Below, piece by piece: positions 1 through 8,238 of a stretch of DNA of 64,000 nt. The stretch is from NCBI RefSeq assembly GCF_001017435.1, contig NZ_CP011371.1, positions 2,728,001 through 2,792,000 on the forward strand, read 5' to 3'. The DNA comes from Caldimonas brevitalea (GTDB lineage: Bacteria; Pseudomonadota; Gammaproteobacteria; Burkholderiales; Burkholderiaceae_C). Below the pieces are notes generated by a model, which was not told the DNA's origin, did no database searches, and saw only the letters and a program-made list of their open reading frames with translations. The translations under genes were made by a program, and so were the position numbers. Position 1 is the stretch's first letter. Each line of letters begins with the position of its first letter.

Positions 1-1
1 G

Positions 2-1966
2 AGCTACAAGGTCGACCCGGTGCAGTACGCCGACACACCCGAAGTGTTCAGCCCGTCCGAAGGCTGGCGGCCCTTGACGGGCGCCAGCAGCCCCACGGCT
101 TTCGGCGAGACCGACCACCGCTGGTGGTATCCGCACGCCTACGTGGCCCCCGACGGCCGTGTGTTCGGCGTCTCCAACGACCAGATGTGGCGCCTCGACC
201 CGCGAGGCGAGGGCAAGCTGGAGATGCTGGGCCCCACGGGCCACCGGCTCGGCGTGTCGGGCAGCAGCGTGATGTACCGGCCCGGCAAGGTGTTGCTGCT
301 CGGCGGCGGCGAGACGTATTTCGACCGCACGCCGGCGACCCGGCAAGCGACTATCGTCGACCTGACCGGCGAGACGCCGACCGTGACGGCGGCCGCTTTG
401 CAGACGCGCGGACGCAACTACGGCACGTCGCTGATGCTGCCGACCGGCGACGTGCTGGTGACCGGTGGCACCGGGTTCGGCAACTCCGCGCGCGGCAGCG
501 TCCGGCCGCCCGAGATGTGGAACCCCGACACCAACACCTGGCGCACCCTCGCGCCCGCGGCAGAAACGCGGCTCTATCACTCCAACGCCTTGCTGCTGCC
601 CAGCGGCGCCGTCCTCGACACATCGGGTGGTGCGCCCGGCCCGGTGTTTGCGAAGAACGCACAGATCTACTACCCGCCGTATTTCTTCCGCAAGAACAGC
701 GAGGGCGTGGTGGAGTGGGCGAGCCGGCCGGCCATCGAGTACGTGACACGGCGCTTCACCTACGACCGCGACCTCAACGCGGTGCTGAAGCTCGCCGACG
801 GCCGCCGCATCGGCTCGGTGGCGCTGATCTCGGTCGGCTCGATGACCCACAGCCACGGCACCGACCTGCGCTACATGCCGGTGCCGTTCCGGCAGTCGGG
901 CCGGCGTTTGCAACTGCAGCTGGGTGGCATGACACCGACGAATCTGCCGCCCGGGCACTACCAACTGCACGTGGTCGACGCTCGCGGCGTGCCGTCCCCG
1001 GCCGCTATCGTCGAGTTCCGCCCCGATGGCAGCCGCCTCGCGGCAGCCGGCCGCGCCAGCCAGTCTCGTACCGAGCGGCGGGAGCAATCGGCCGACGTCG
1101 CCGTCGACGGTACCTTCGAAACCGCCAGCCGCATCGAGGGTCGGGAACCCTGGTGGCGGCTCGATTTCCGCGAGCCGCGCGCCTTGGCCGGCATCGGTTT
1201 GTTCGAGGGGGATGAGGACTGCGGCGACGACGGCCCGTGCCCCAGCCTGTTCGAGGGCGTGACCGTGACGGTGCTGGATGAGCGGGGCGAGCCGGTGTGG
1301 CGCTCCGAGACGGTGTCGGGGGAGGCTCCGGCTGTGCTGGGGCGCTTGCAGTTCGACCTGACGCGGCAGGACGGCAATGCGGTGATCGGCCGCAGCATCG
1401 TGGTGCAGGCCGGCGCCGGCAAGGCGGGCGCCGCGCACTGGCCATGGCCATGGCCCGGCCGGGACCACGACCGCCCGGCGCTGCGCCTGGCCGAAGTGCA
1501 GGTGGAAGGCGGGCCGCTCAATCTCGCGCTCAAGCGGCCGGCGAAACAATCGGCCACGGCGCATGACGCGGCGGCGGCTTTGGCGGTGGATGGCCGCCTC
1601 GACGCCACCTGGAAGTCGGGCCGCGTCACCCTCACGCCCAACAGCCCGCAGCCGTGGTGGGAGGTCGACCTGGAGTCGGTGCAGAAATTGAAGCAGGTGA
1701 GGCTGTGGAACCGGGTCGATCCGTGTTGCAAGGACACCCTGGCCGATTTCGAGGTGCTGGTGTCCGACCATCCTTTCGGTGAGGGACCACTGGAAGTCGA
1801 GCGTCAGCGGCCCGGCGTGCGCAGCTACCACGTGGTGTCGCTCGAAGGACGCCGCGCCCTCGAACTGCCGCTCGACCCTGGGCAGACCGGGCGTTATCTG
1901 CGGGTATGGCTGCGGGGGAGCGGGGCGCTGTCGCTGGCTGAGGTGCAGGTGATGGGAGCGCGTTGA
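2..1966 (+). CDS. Galactose oxidase-like kelch protein with two discoidin domains (5' partial)
   Basis: The reading frame is open to the left edge, so the true N-terminus lies outside the window; a GTG at 20 is not necessarily the start. The visible part is a kelch beta-propeller of the galactose/glyoxal oxidase type. Numbering from the GTG, the copper-radical residues can be matched by motif: Tyr37 in RWWYPHAY (like Tyr272 of galactose oxidase), Tyr186-His187 in TRLYHS (like Tyr495-His496), and His277 in SMTHSHGTD (like His581). The DUF1929-type C-terminal domain follows (about 235-340). Two F5/8 type C (discoidin) domains, about 345-490 and 505-648, probably bind carbohydrate. Family knowledge suggests a secreted oxidase producing H2O2 from alcohols or aldehydes; the substrate is unknown. 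The cysteine that crosslinks to the active tyrosine would lie in the missing part, so activity cannot be judged. Confidence 0.8.
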   Translation, partial: SYKVDPVQYADTPEVFSPSEGWRPLTGASSPTAFGETDHRWWYPHAYVAPDGRVFGVSNDQMWRLDPRGEGKLEMLGPTGHRLGVSGSSVMYRPGKVLLLGGGETYFDRTPATRQATIVDLTGETPTVTAAALQTRGRNYGTSLMLPTGDVLVTGGTGFGNSARGSVRPPEMWNPDTNTWRTLAPAAETRLYHSNALLLPSGAVLDTSGGAPGPVFAKNAQIYYPPYFFRKNSEGVVEWASRPAIEYVTRRFTYDRDLNAVLKLADGRRIGSVALISVGSMTHSHGTDLRYMPVPFRQSGRRLQLQLGGMTPTNLPPGHYQLHVVDARGVPSPAAIVEFRPDGSRLAAAGRASQSRTERREQSADVAVDGTFETASRIEGREPWWRLDFREPRALAGIGLFEGDEDCGDDGPCPSLFEGVTVTVLDERGEPVWRSETVSGEAPAVLGRLQFDLTRQDGNAVIGRSIVVQAGAGKAGAAHWPWPWPGRDHDRPALRLAEVQVEGGPLNLALKRPAKQSATAHDAAAALAVDGRLDATWKSGRVTLTPNSPQPWWEVDLESVQKLKQVRLWNRVDPCCKDTLADFEVLVSDHPFGEGPLEVERQRPGVRSYHVVSLEGRRALELPLDPGQTGRYLRVWLRGSGALSLAEVQVMGAR

Positions 1967-2059
1967 ACGGCCCCCTTCACCCTGTCCCGGTGCATCGGAG
2001 CACTGCCTAACAGACACGGCCGGCGCCACGACGGGATTCCATCCCGACCGGCGCCGGCT

Positions 2060-2806
2060 TCAACGTGCCTCGGCCATCATCGCCACGGCGTCCGCGCCAG
2101 CCGGGAGGCGCACCGGGCTCGAGGGGTCGTTCGCCGCGCGCCACACGGCTTCTGCCACGTCCTGTGCCAGGGTGACGGGCCACGGTTGCTGCATTCCCGC
2201 GAAGACGCTTTGGGTGATGCCGGCGTACGCCTCGGGGATGTCGCCCTGCATCCGGGGCCGTGCGTTTTCGCCGAAGCGGGTCTCAGGCGAGCGCCCCGGC
2301 AGCACCAGCCTCACCCGCACATTGAAGGGCTGGAGTTCCAGTGCCAGCGACTCGGTGAACGCTTCGACGGCCGTCTTGCTCGCGGTGTACACGGAAAGCA
2401 GAGGGAGCGGCTGCATCGTCACAGCCGAGGTGACGTTCACGATGACGCCTGCCTTGCGCCGCCTGAACTGAGGCAACACCGCCTGGGTCATCGCGATCGT
2501 CCCGAGGGTGTTCGTCTCGAAGACCTCACGGGCGGTTGCCATCGACGTGCTTTCCAGGGCTCCCAACACGCCGATCCCTGCGTTGTTGACCAAGACGTCG
2601 ATCGGCCCTGCGGCTTCGACGGCGCGACGAATGGTTTGCGCATCGGTCACGTCGAGGGCCAACAAGCGCAGGCGCTCGGAGCCGGGCAGAACGTCCGCCC
2701 GCGGCTGGCGCATCGTGGCGATGACCTGCCAGTCGCGGTCGAGGAAGTACTGCGCGGTGGCGAGGCCGAACCCGGACGAACATCCGGTGATCAGGACGGT
2801 TTTCAT
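2060..2806 (-). CDS. Short-chain dehydrogenase/reductase
   Basis: A 248-residue classical SDR. The Rossmann motif TGCSSGFG is at residues 7-14, NNAG at 74-77, and the catalytic set Ser127, Tyr140, Lys144 in the YTASK context. The frame stays open upstream, but the ATG at 2806 starts exactly at the Rossmann fold (MKTVLITG) and is the sensible start. It would catalyse NAD(P)-dependent oxidation or reduction of an alcohol/ketone in the cytoplasm; the substrate cannot be read from the sequence. It is divergent from an AraC regulator 99 bp away, which probably controls it. Confidence 0.88.
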   Translation of the reverse strand: MKTVLITGCSSGFGLATAQYFLDRDWQVIATMRQPRADVLPGSERLRLLALDVTDAQTIRRAVEAAGPIDVLVNNAGIGVLGALESTSMATAREVFETNTLGTIAMTQAVLPQFRRRKAGVIVNVTSAVTMQPLPLLSVYTASKTAVEAFTESLALELQPFNVRVRLVLPGRSPETRFGENARPRMQGDIPEAYAGITQSVFAGMQQPWPVTLAQDVAEAVWRAANDPSSPVRLPAGADAVAMMAEAR

Positions 2807-2905
2807 CAAAACTCCTGCGGGTGGTTTGGGGTCCGGAGACGATAGGGCGGCGCGGCCGGACTGACTACAATCGAAAGTCCAGTTCTCATTCGCAGGAGTC
2901 CGGCT

Positions 2906-3820
2906 GTGGTCGACCCGCTGGCCGAGGTGGTCACGCTGCTCCAACCGGGCGCGCCGTACTCGAAAGTCGTCCTCGGGGCAGGACCTTGGATGGTTCGGCG
3001 CTCCGAAATCGGGCAGCCTTTCTATTGCGTGATCCTCGACGGCTCGTGCCGCCTCGCGGTCGACGGACATGAGCCGATGGCCCTCCAGGAGGGCGACTTT
3101 GTTTTGATTCCCTCAGCGCATGGCTTCTCGATGTCCAGCCTCGAGGTCGCGGCATCGGAGAGCATCGATCCCTCGAGCATCTCGGTGCGCAACGGCGAAG
3201 TCCGACTCGGCATTCAAAGCGGACCACCCGACGTTCGGCTGCTGGTCGGCCACTGTGTCTTCGGTTCGGCGGACGCCGCCTTGCTGGTGTCGCTGCTCCC
3301 GCAACTCGTGCATGTGCGCGGCGAAAGGAGGCTGGCCACTTTGGTGCAACTGGTCAGCGAAGAAGCGCGCGAGCAACGGCCCGCGCGCGATGTCATCCTG
3401 GCTCGACTCCTGGAGGTGCTGCTCATCGAAGCCCTCCGATCCATGCCGGGGACCGGGGCGTCGCCGGGGCTCTTGCGCGGGCTGGCCGACGCACGCCTTG
3501 CGGTCGCGATACGAAGGATGCACGAAAGTCCGACGCGACCCTGGACGGTGGCGCAGCTTGCGAAGGAAGCAGCGCTGTCCCGCTCGGCGTTCTTCGAGCG
3601 GTTCAGCCGCGCCGTGGGTGTCGCCCCGATGGCGTACCTGCTCGCTTGGCGCATGGCCTTGGCAAAAAACCTGCTGCGTCGGAACGAAGGCAGCGTCGCC
3701 GAAGTTGCGGAACGTGTCGGCTACAGTTCCGCCAGCACGTTCAGCGTCGCATTCACCCGCCATGTCGGAGTGCCGCCCACCCGGTATGCGCGGGAGCAGA
3801 TGGAATCGCAACGCACGTAG
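2906..3820 (+). CDS. AraC family transcriptional regulator (cupin N-terminus)
   Basis: 304 residues. An N-terminal cupin-type ligand domain of the AraC_binding_6 kind (about 1-190, including the GDFVLIP cupin strand) is followed by a C-terminal double HTH (about 205-300) with the typical VAEVAERVGYSSASTFSVAFTR second helix. The GTG start is supported by AGGAG at 2894-2898, seven bases upstream. It reads away from the SDR gene; this arrangement is common for regulators that activate the neighbouring oxidoreductase. The shared intergenic region has a TACAAT box at 2866-2871 inside a GGACT-N13-AGTCC inverted repeat (2858-2880), a possible but weak operator. Confidence 0.9.
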   Translation: MVDPLAEVVTLLQPGAPYSKVVLGAGPWMVRRSEIGQPFYCVILDGSCRLAVDGHEPMALQEGDFVLIPSAHGFSMSSLEVAASESIDPSSISVRNGEVRLGIQSGPPDVRLLVGHCVFGSADAALLVSLLPQLVHVRGERRLATLVQLVSEEAREQRPARDVILARLLEVLLIEALRSMPGTGASPGLLRGLADARLAVAIRRMHESPTRPWTVAQLAKEAALSRSAFFERFSRAVGVAPMAYLLAWRMALAKNLLRRNEGSVAEVAERVGYSSASTFSVAFTRHVGVPPTRYAREQMESQRT

Positions 3821-3897
3821 TGCGCCGCGGCGACGCAAAATGCCGGGCAAAGGCAACCGCGCCCCAACGCAACACCTTATTCCGCTAACGACCTCGC

Positions 3898-4284
3898 ATG
3901 CGATCCCTCATCCTCACGGCGCTAGTCTGCGCCTTCACTTCGGCGGCCACCTCGGCGCCGCTCCCCGCAGCAACACGATCGGAGATCGGCGCCCTGCTGA
4001 ACCGCCTCGAGTCTTCGGGCTGTCGCTTCAACCGCAACGGCTCCTGGCATGCGGCGGCGGAGGCCAAGCAACACCTGCTGCGCAAACTGGATTACCTCGA
4101 AGGCAAGAACGCCGTGACGTCGACCGAACGGTTCATAGAACTCGGGGCGTCGAGCAGCAGTTCCAGTGGCAAGCCCTATCTGGTGCAGTGCGGAACGGCG
4201 CCGGCGGTCGAAAGCGCCAAGTGGCTACGCACCGAACTGAACGAGCTTCGCAAATCCGGGCCAGCCGCGTCGCGGGCGGAGTGA
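3898..4284 (+). CDS. DUF5329 family (YfeK-like) secreted protein
   Basis: 128 residues with a signal peptide (hydrophobic to about residue 19, cleavage near TSA). The body resembles the DUF5329 family: an IGALLNRLESSGCRFNRNG stretch followed by AAEAKQHLLRKLDYL, two cysteines (in SGC and VQC) probably forming a disulfide, and a serine-rich patch. Predicted periplasmic. The function of the family is not known to me. It stands alone between the AraC gene and a convergent oxidoreductase. Confidence 0.72.
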   Translation: MRSLILTALVCAFTSAATSAPLPAATRSEIGALLNRLESSGCRFNRNGSWHAAAEAKQHLLRKLDYLEGKNAVTSTERFIELGASSSSSSGKPYLVQCGTAPAVESAKWLRTELNELRKSGPAASRAE

Positions 4285-4336
4285 ATGCGTCGGTGCAGTC
4301 ATCGTGCACACGACGTGTCCGTGTTGCCTCGCGCGC

Positions 4337-5278
4337 TCATGCCGCCATCGGCTCGCGGCTGCGCATGAAAGCAGTCGCGGGCCCTCGCGTGAGCTCGGCT
4401 TGGATCACCTTCGCCACCTGAACCCCCTGGGCGTAGGACGTCGCCACACAAGGGTGCCAGTAGTTCGTGACCTCGCCGGCTGCGAACAGGCCAGGCATGT
4501 GAGCGACGGCACCACCCCGGTCGACTTGAAGATAGCCGTGCTCCGTCGGAAGATCCAAAGCGCCTGGCAAGCACGCCTGGAAGCCAAACTGCACCCCGAT
4601 CACGTCGTAGGCCGCCGCGTTGACGGTCATCGTCTGTTGGTTCGCAACAAAAGGACCGACGTAGACCGACTCTCGGGGGATGCGCTCCTGCAGGATAGGC
4701 AAGGCATGGGGGGGCCGCCGGCAGTAGATGTGGACCTCTCGTGCGCCGCGCTGCAGCGCAAAGGCGGCCTGGTCGTACGCATTGTCGCCTCCGCCCAGGA
4801 TCGCAACCCGCTTGCCTTTCACCTCGATGCGCTCCATGGCGAGGCCGGGGCCGACACCCACGCAAGCTGAGTTGACGAAGCCCGCGCCTCTGGGCTTCGA
4901 ACCCGTCGCCAACACGACATACCGCGAAGCAAAGCGCTTCACACCGTCGGACACTTCCCAGCTCCCGCAGGTTGTTTGTCGACGGATGGACACGACGCGG
5001 TAGTCCACCTGGTATGGCACCTCGGCAAGGTCGAGGTGCGATTGCAAAGAGGCCGCCACCTGCTGACCCGTTTTGCCCGGCAGCCCGGGCAACCAGCGGT
5101 TGGTGTAGGGGCTGAGCAGTTGCAGGCCCCCGATGGCGGAGGCCGCTTCGAGCAGGCGTACACGCAGGCCCAGTTGATGACACCACAGGGCACAAGCGGC
5201 ACCGGCCGGACCGCCCCCGACGACCAGCACGTCTTCTGTCGGGAGCGATTGGGAACTCGTGAGGCAGGCGTTCTTCAT
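4337..5278 (-). CDS. FAD/NAD(P)-dependent oxidoreductase, thioredoxin-reductase-like without CxxC
   Basis: 313 residues from the ATG at 5278; an upstream ATG at 5335 is less likely because the FAD motif then sits too far in. FAD-binding GGGPAG is at 21-26, NADPH-binding GGGDNA at 162-167 and the C-terminal FAD motif GLFAAGE at about 263-269. The architecture is that of thioredoxin reductase or TrxR-like ferredoxin-NADP reductase. No redox CxxC is present in the NADPH domain, where TrxR has CATC, so it is not a thioredoxin reductase. The electron acceptor is unknown. It is a single gene, convergent with the DUF5329 gene. Confidence 0.8.
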   Translation of the reverse strand: MKNACLTSSQSLPTEDVLVVGGGPAGAACALWCHQLGLRVRLLEAASAIGGLQLLSPYTNRWLPGLPGKTGQQVAASLQSHLDLAEVPYQVDYRVVSIRRQTTCGSWEVSDGVKRFASRYVVLATGSKPRGAGFVNSACVGVGPGLAMERIEVKGKRVAILGGGDNAYDQAAFALQRGAREVHIYCRRPPHALPILQERIPRESVYVGPFVANQQTMTVNAAAYDVIGVQFGFQACLPGALDLPTEHGYLQVDRGGAVAHMPGLFAAGEVTNYWHPCVATSYAQGVQVAKVIQAELTRGPATAFMRSREPMAA

Positions 5279-5407
5279 AGCGTCCCAGTCTGTTCCCGGG
5301 CGCCCGGACCGGAGGCGGTCGGCCCGAAGATGCATCGACGAACCCGAAGCGAGAGGCGGTGGCCCCTGTCCGGGTGACGCACGGTTTCGACGCGAAGTCG
5401 GCGCCGC

Positions 5408-6313
5408 TCAACCCCCTCGCAACGCCGCGCCGCGCAGCATCAGCACCACGCCGCACAACACGACGCCGGCCGCGCTCCACTCGAAGGCGGTGATGTGTTC
5501 GCCCGCCACCACCACGCCGAGCAGCATCGCGATGACCGGGTTCACGAAGGTGTAGCTCGAGGCCAGCCCGGCGCTGGCCTGGCTCAACAGCAGCATGTAG
5601 GCGTTGAAGGCGATCAGCGAGCCGAACACGACCAGGTAGGCCCATGCGGCCGCCGACACCGGCTGGGGCGGCCACTCGGGGGATTCACCCGTCAGCAGCG
5701 ACAACAGCATCAACACCGCGCCGCCGCAGATCATCTCGCTGGCGAAGCCCATCGCACCCGGGGCGAGCGGCAAACTGCGTTGGCTCAGCACACTGCCGAC
5801 CGACCAGGTCAGGCACGCGACCGCGATCGCGGTGAGCCCGGCCGGCGACGCCTGGAAGCCGGCGCCTTGCGTCAGCAACAGCACACCGCCGAGGCCGACC
5901 ACGATGCCAGCCAGCTCGGCCCGCCCGGGGTAGATGCCCCAGAACAGATTGAGCGCGGCGATCATCAGTGGCACCACCGCGATGAAGGCCACCACCAGGC
6001 CAGAGCCCACGCTTTGCTCGGCATAGGCGGTGCCGCCCATGCCGCCGCCGAGCATCAAGGTGCCGACCACCAGCGCGTTGCGCCACTGCGCCCCGCCGGG
6101 CAGCGGCTTGCCGCGCCAACGCAGCCACGCGAGCAGCAGCAGGCCGGCCGTGAGGAAGCGCGTCCCCATCTGGAAGAACGGGGGCAGGCTGATCAGCGCG
6201 TACTTGATGGCCAGATAGGTGGAGCCCCAGACCAGCCAGGTTGCGGCCAGGCATACCAGGACAAGTGGGCTGAGGGGAGCAGGGCGGGCAGCGGTCGGGA
6301 CGGCAGCGGACAT
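5408..6313 (-). CDS. EamA/DMT family exporter (YedA-like)
   Basis: 301 residues from the ATG at 6313, which begins just before the first membrane helix. Ten hydrophobic segments form two EamA repeats; WLVWGSTYLAIKYAL in helix 1 and FVNPVIAMLLGVVVAGE in helix 9 are typical of this family. It is an inner-membrane metabolite exporter of unknown substrate, often an amino acid. It is divergent from an Lrp-family regulator. Lrp regulators frequently control neighbouring amino-acid exporters, which supports such a role (inference). Confidence 0.88.
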   Translation of the reverse strand: MSAAVPTAARPAPLSPLVLVCLAATWLVWGSTYLAIKYALISLPPFFQMGTRFLTAGLLLLAWLRWRGKPLPGGAQWRNALVVGTLMLGGGMGGTAYAEQSVGSGLVVAFIAVVPLMIAALNLFWGIYPGRAELAGIVVGLGGVLLLTQGAGFQASPAGLTAIAVACLTWSVGSVLSQRSLPLAPGAMGFASEMICGGAVLMLLSLLTGESPEWPPQPVSAAAWAYLVVFGSLIAFNAYMLLLSQASAGLASSYTFVNPVIAMLLGVVVAGEHITAFEWSAAGVVLCGVVLMLRGAALRGG

Positions 6314-6464
6314 GGGTGCGACAGACAGATCAGGGTGGAACGGCGGTGCCGAAGGGCATCGGCGATGACAAGATCGTAAGAAAGGCCGGCCCGCGAGACC
6401 AGTGGCTTTTGAAGGAAGTTCGCCGGATAATCTTTGCATTCACAAAGCCGAGCGGAACGACGCC

Positions 6465-6950
6465 TTGAATCCCGACTTGGACCTCCACGACACGCGCATC
6501 CTGGCCGAGCTGCAAGCCGATGCGCGCTTGTCGATGGCCGAACTGGGCCGCCGTGTGCACCTGAGCCAACCGGCGGTGACCGAGCGGGTGCGCAAGCTCG
6601 AAGCGGCAGGCGTCATCACCGGCTATCGCGCCACCGTCAATCTGCAAAAACTGGGCTACGGCATCCGCGCCATCGTGCGCGTCGGGCGGGCCGACTACGC
6701 GCGTGTGGTGCGGCTGATTCAACAGACGCCCGAGGTGGTCACTGCCTACAACGTGACCGGCGAGGACAGCTGGATCCTCGAGATCGCGGTGCTCGACGTC
6801 GGCCACCTCGATGCCGTGGTGACGAAGTTCTGCCTCCTGACCGAAACGTCGACTTCCATCATCCTCAACGCCGCGCGCGAGCACCAACCCATGTTGCCGC
6901 CGCGCCGCGAAGACATCAAACCTCCGATCAAGAAAGTGGACAACGCATGA
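6465..6950 (+). CDS. Lrp/AsnC family transcriptional regulator
   Basis: The N-terminal HTH ([38 protein letters not shown]) and a C-terminal RAM ligand domain mark an Lrp/AsnC protein of 161 residues if the TTG at 6465 is used. The frame extends up to a GTG at 6402, but those 21 residues do not look like part of the family; AGCGGA about ten bases before the TTG is a weak ribosome site. No better ATG exists, so the start is uncertain. Its stop overlaps the ATG of the next gene (ATGA), so the two are co-translated. The DMT exporter is divergent. Confidence 0.88.
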   Translation: MNPDLDLHDTRILAELQADARLSMAELGRRVHLSQPAVTERVRKLEAAGVITGYRATVNLQKLGYGIRAIVRVGRADYARVVRLIQQTPEVVTAYNVTGEDSWILEIAVLDVGHLDAVVTKFCLLTETSTSIILNAAREHQPMLPPRREDIKPPIKKVDNA

Positions 6951-7456
6951 GCACTGCTGCCTCTCTCGATTTCGCCACCTGCGACCTGTGCGACGCGCAC
7001 AAGAACGACAGCGACGGCGCCTTCCGCGTGCTACCGCCGGTGTTTCGCGACTTCGGCGGGCGCCGCAAGTTCGCGGGGCCGGTGTCCACCGTCAAGTGCC
7101 ATGAAGACAACTCGCTCGTGAAGGCCGCGGTCGATTCGCCGGGGCAGGGCCGGGTGCTGGTGGTCGACGGCGGTGGCTCGCTGCGGCGGGCGCTGGTCGG
7201 TGGCAATCTGGGCGCTGCGGCCGCGAAGAACGGCTGGGCCGGGGTGGTGGTGGACGGCTGCGTCCGCGATGTGGCCGAACTGGCCCAGTGCGACACCGGC
7301 ATCCGCGCCTTGGCGTCGATGCCGCTGCCGACCGAAAAGCGCAACGAAGGTCAGCGCGACGTGCCGGTCCAGGTGCAAGGGGTGTGGGTGCGCCCTGGCG
7401 AGTGGCTGTATGCCGACGAGGACGGCATCGTGGTGATGCCGACGCCGGCCAGCTGA
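6947..7456 (+). CDS. rraA: RraA-like protein / 4-hydroxy-4-methyl-2-oxoglutarate aldolase
   Basis: 169 residues matching the RraA/HMG aldolase family over full length: CDLCDAH at the N-terminus, [28 protein letters not shown], and [10 protein letters not shown] with the metal-binding GxVRD element. Such proteins are either class II aldolases acting on 4-hydroxy-4-methyl-2-oxoglutarate/oxaloacetate or RNase E inhibitors. The GxVRD and D-x20-R-D-like features fit aldolase activity, but sequence alone does not settle it. It overlaps the Lrp-type regulator by four bases. Confidence 0.85.
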   Translation: MSTAASLDFATCDLCDAHKNDSDGAFRVLPPVFRDFGGRRKFAGPVSTVKCHEDNSLVKAAVDSPGQGRVLVVDGGGSLRRALVGGNLGAAAAKNGWAGVVVDGCVRDVAELAQCDTGIRALASMPLPTEKRNEGQRDVPVQVQGVWVRPGEWLYADEDGIVVMPTPAS

Positions 7457-7491
7457 CACGGCGGGCAGGGCGGGGGCGGCCCTGGCCCCCG

Positions 7492-8193
7492 TCAGCCCAC
7501 GTGCACCACTTCCAGCAGCCGGTCGAGCCCACCTTCGTGGATGGCGACCATGGCCTGCTCGCGCACCTTCGGTTTGGCGTGATAGGCCACGCTCAGGCCG
7601 GCCGCGCTCATCATCGGCAAGTCGTTGGCGCCGTCGCCCACCGCGATCGCTTCCAGCGGTGAACAGCCGAGCCGCTCGCACATCGCCAGCAGCTGGCGTT
7701 TTTTCTCTTCGCCGTCGACGATGTCGCCGAGCACGCGGCCGGTCAGGCGGCCGTCGACGATCTCCAGTTCGTTGGACTTGGCGTGGTCCAGCCCCAGCCG
7801 CGCCTTGACGCGGTCCGCGAAGAAGGTGAAGCCGCCCGACACCAGCAGCGTGGCCAGGCCGGCCGCCTGCGCCGCCTTCACCAGGGCTTCGGCGCCCGGG
7901 TTCAGCTGCAGGCGTTCGTCATACACCTGCTGCAGCGCCTCGGCGGGCAGGCCTTGCAGCAGCGCCAGCCGGCGTCGCAGGCTGTCCTTGAAGTCGGTGA
8001 TCTCGCCGCGCATTGCGGCTTCGGTGATCGCCGCCACCTCGGCCTTCTTGTTGGCGACTGCCGCGATCTCGTCGATGCACTCGATGTTGATCAGCGTCGA
8101 ATCCATGTCGAAGGCGATCAGCTTGAAGGCGCGCAGCGACAGCGGCGGCGTGAAGATCTGGACCGTCAGGCCGGGGGCGAACTCGGTGGGCAT
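7492..8193 (-). CDS. serB: Phosphoserine phosphatase
   Basis: 233 residues of the HAD superfamily. Motif I FDMDSTLINIECIDEIA carries nucleophile Asp29 and general acid Asp31; motif II is LLVSGGFT and motif IV GDGANDLPMM. This is the classical SerB core without the long N-terminal ACT-like extension of the enterobacterial enzyme. It hydrolyses O-phosphoserine to serine, the last step of serine synthesis. It lies 45 bp downstream of mfd on the same strand and may be co-transcribed with it. It is convergent with rraA; a GC-rich hairpin lies between them without a T-tract. Confidence 0.95.
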   Translation of the reverse strand: MPTEFAPGLTVQIFTPPLSLRAFKLIAFDMDSTLINIECIDEIAAVANKKAEVAAITEAAMRGEITDFKDSLRRRLALLQGLPAEALQQVYDERLQLNPGAEALVKAAQAAGLATLLVSGGFTFFADRVKARLGLDHAKSNELEIVDGRLTGRVLGDIVDGEEKKRQLLAMCERLGCSPLEAIAVGDGANDLPMMSAAGLSVAYHAKPKVREQAMVAIHEGGLDRLLEVVHVG

Positions 8194-8238
8194 TGGATGG
8201 CGTGGAGGGCTAGGAAGGGTGGGGCGGGCTCAGCTCGG

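Noticed and set aside
1440..1465. CCATGG tandem repeat inside the galactose oxidase-like gene
   Set aside because: Short in-frame repeat encoding a Trp-Pro stretch; a coding feature, not a regulatory or mobile element.
2858..2880. GGACT-N13-AGTCC inverted repeat as the AraC operator
   Set aside because: Arms are only five bases, and AraC proteins usually bind direct repeats; kept as a remark in the gene entry.
7466..7489. GC-rich hairpin between rraA and serB as a terminator
   Set aside because: The stem is strong but no T-run follows on either strand; a Rho-independent terminator cannot be claimed.
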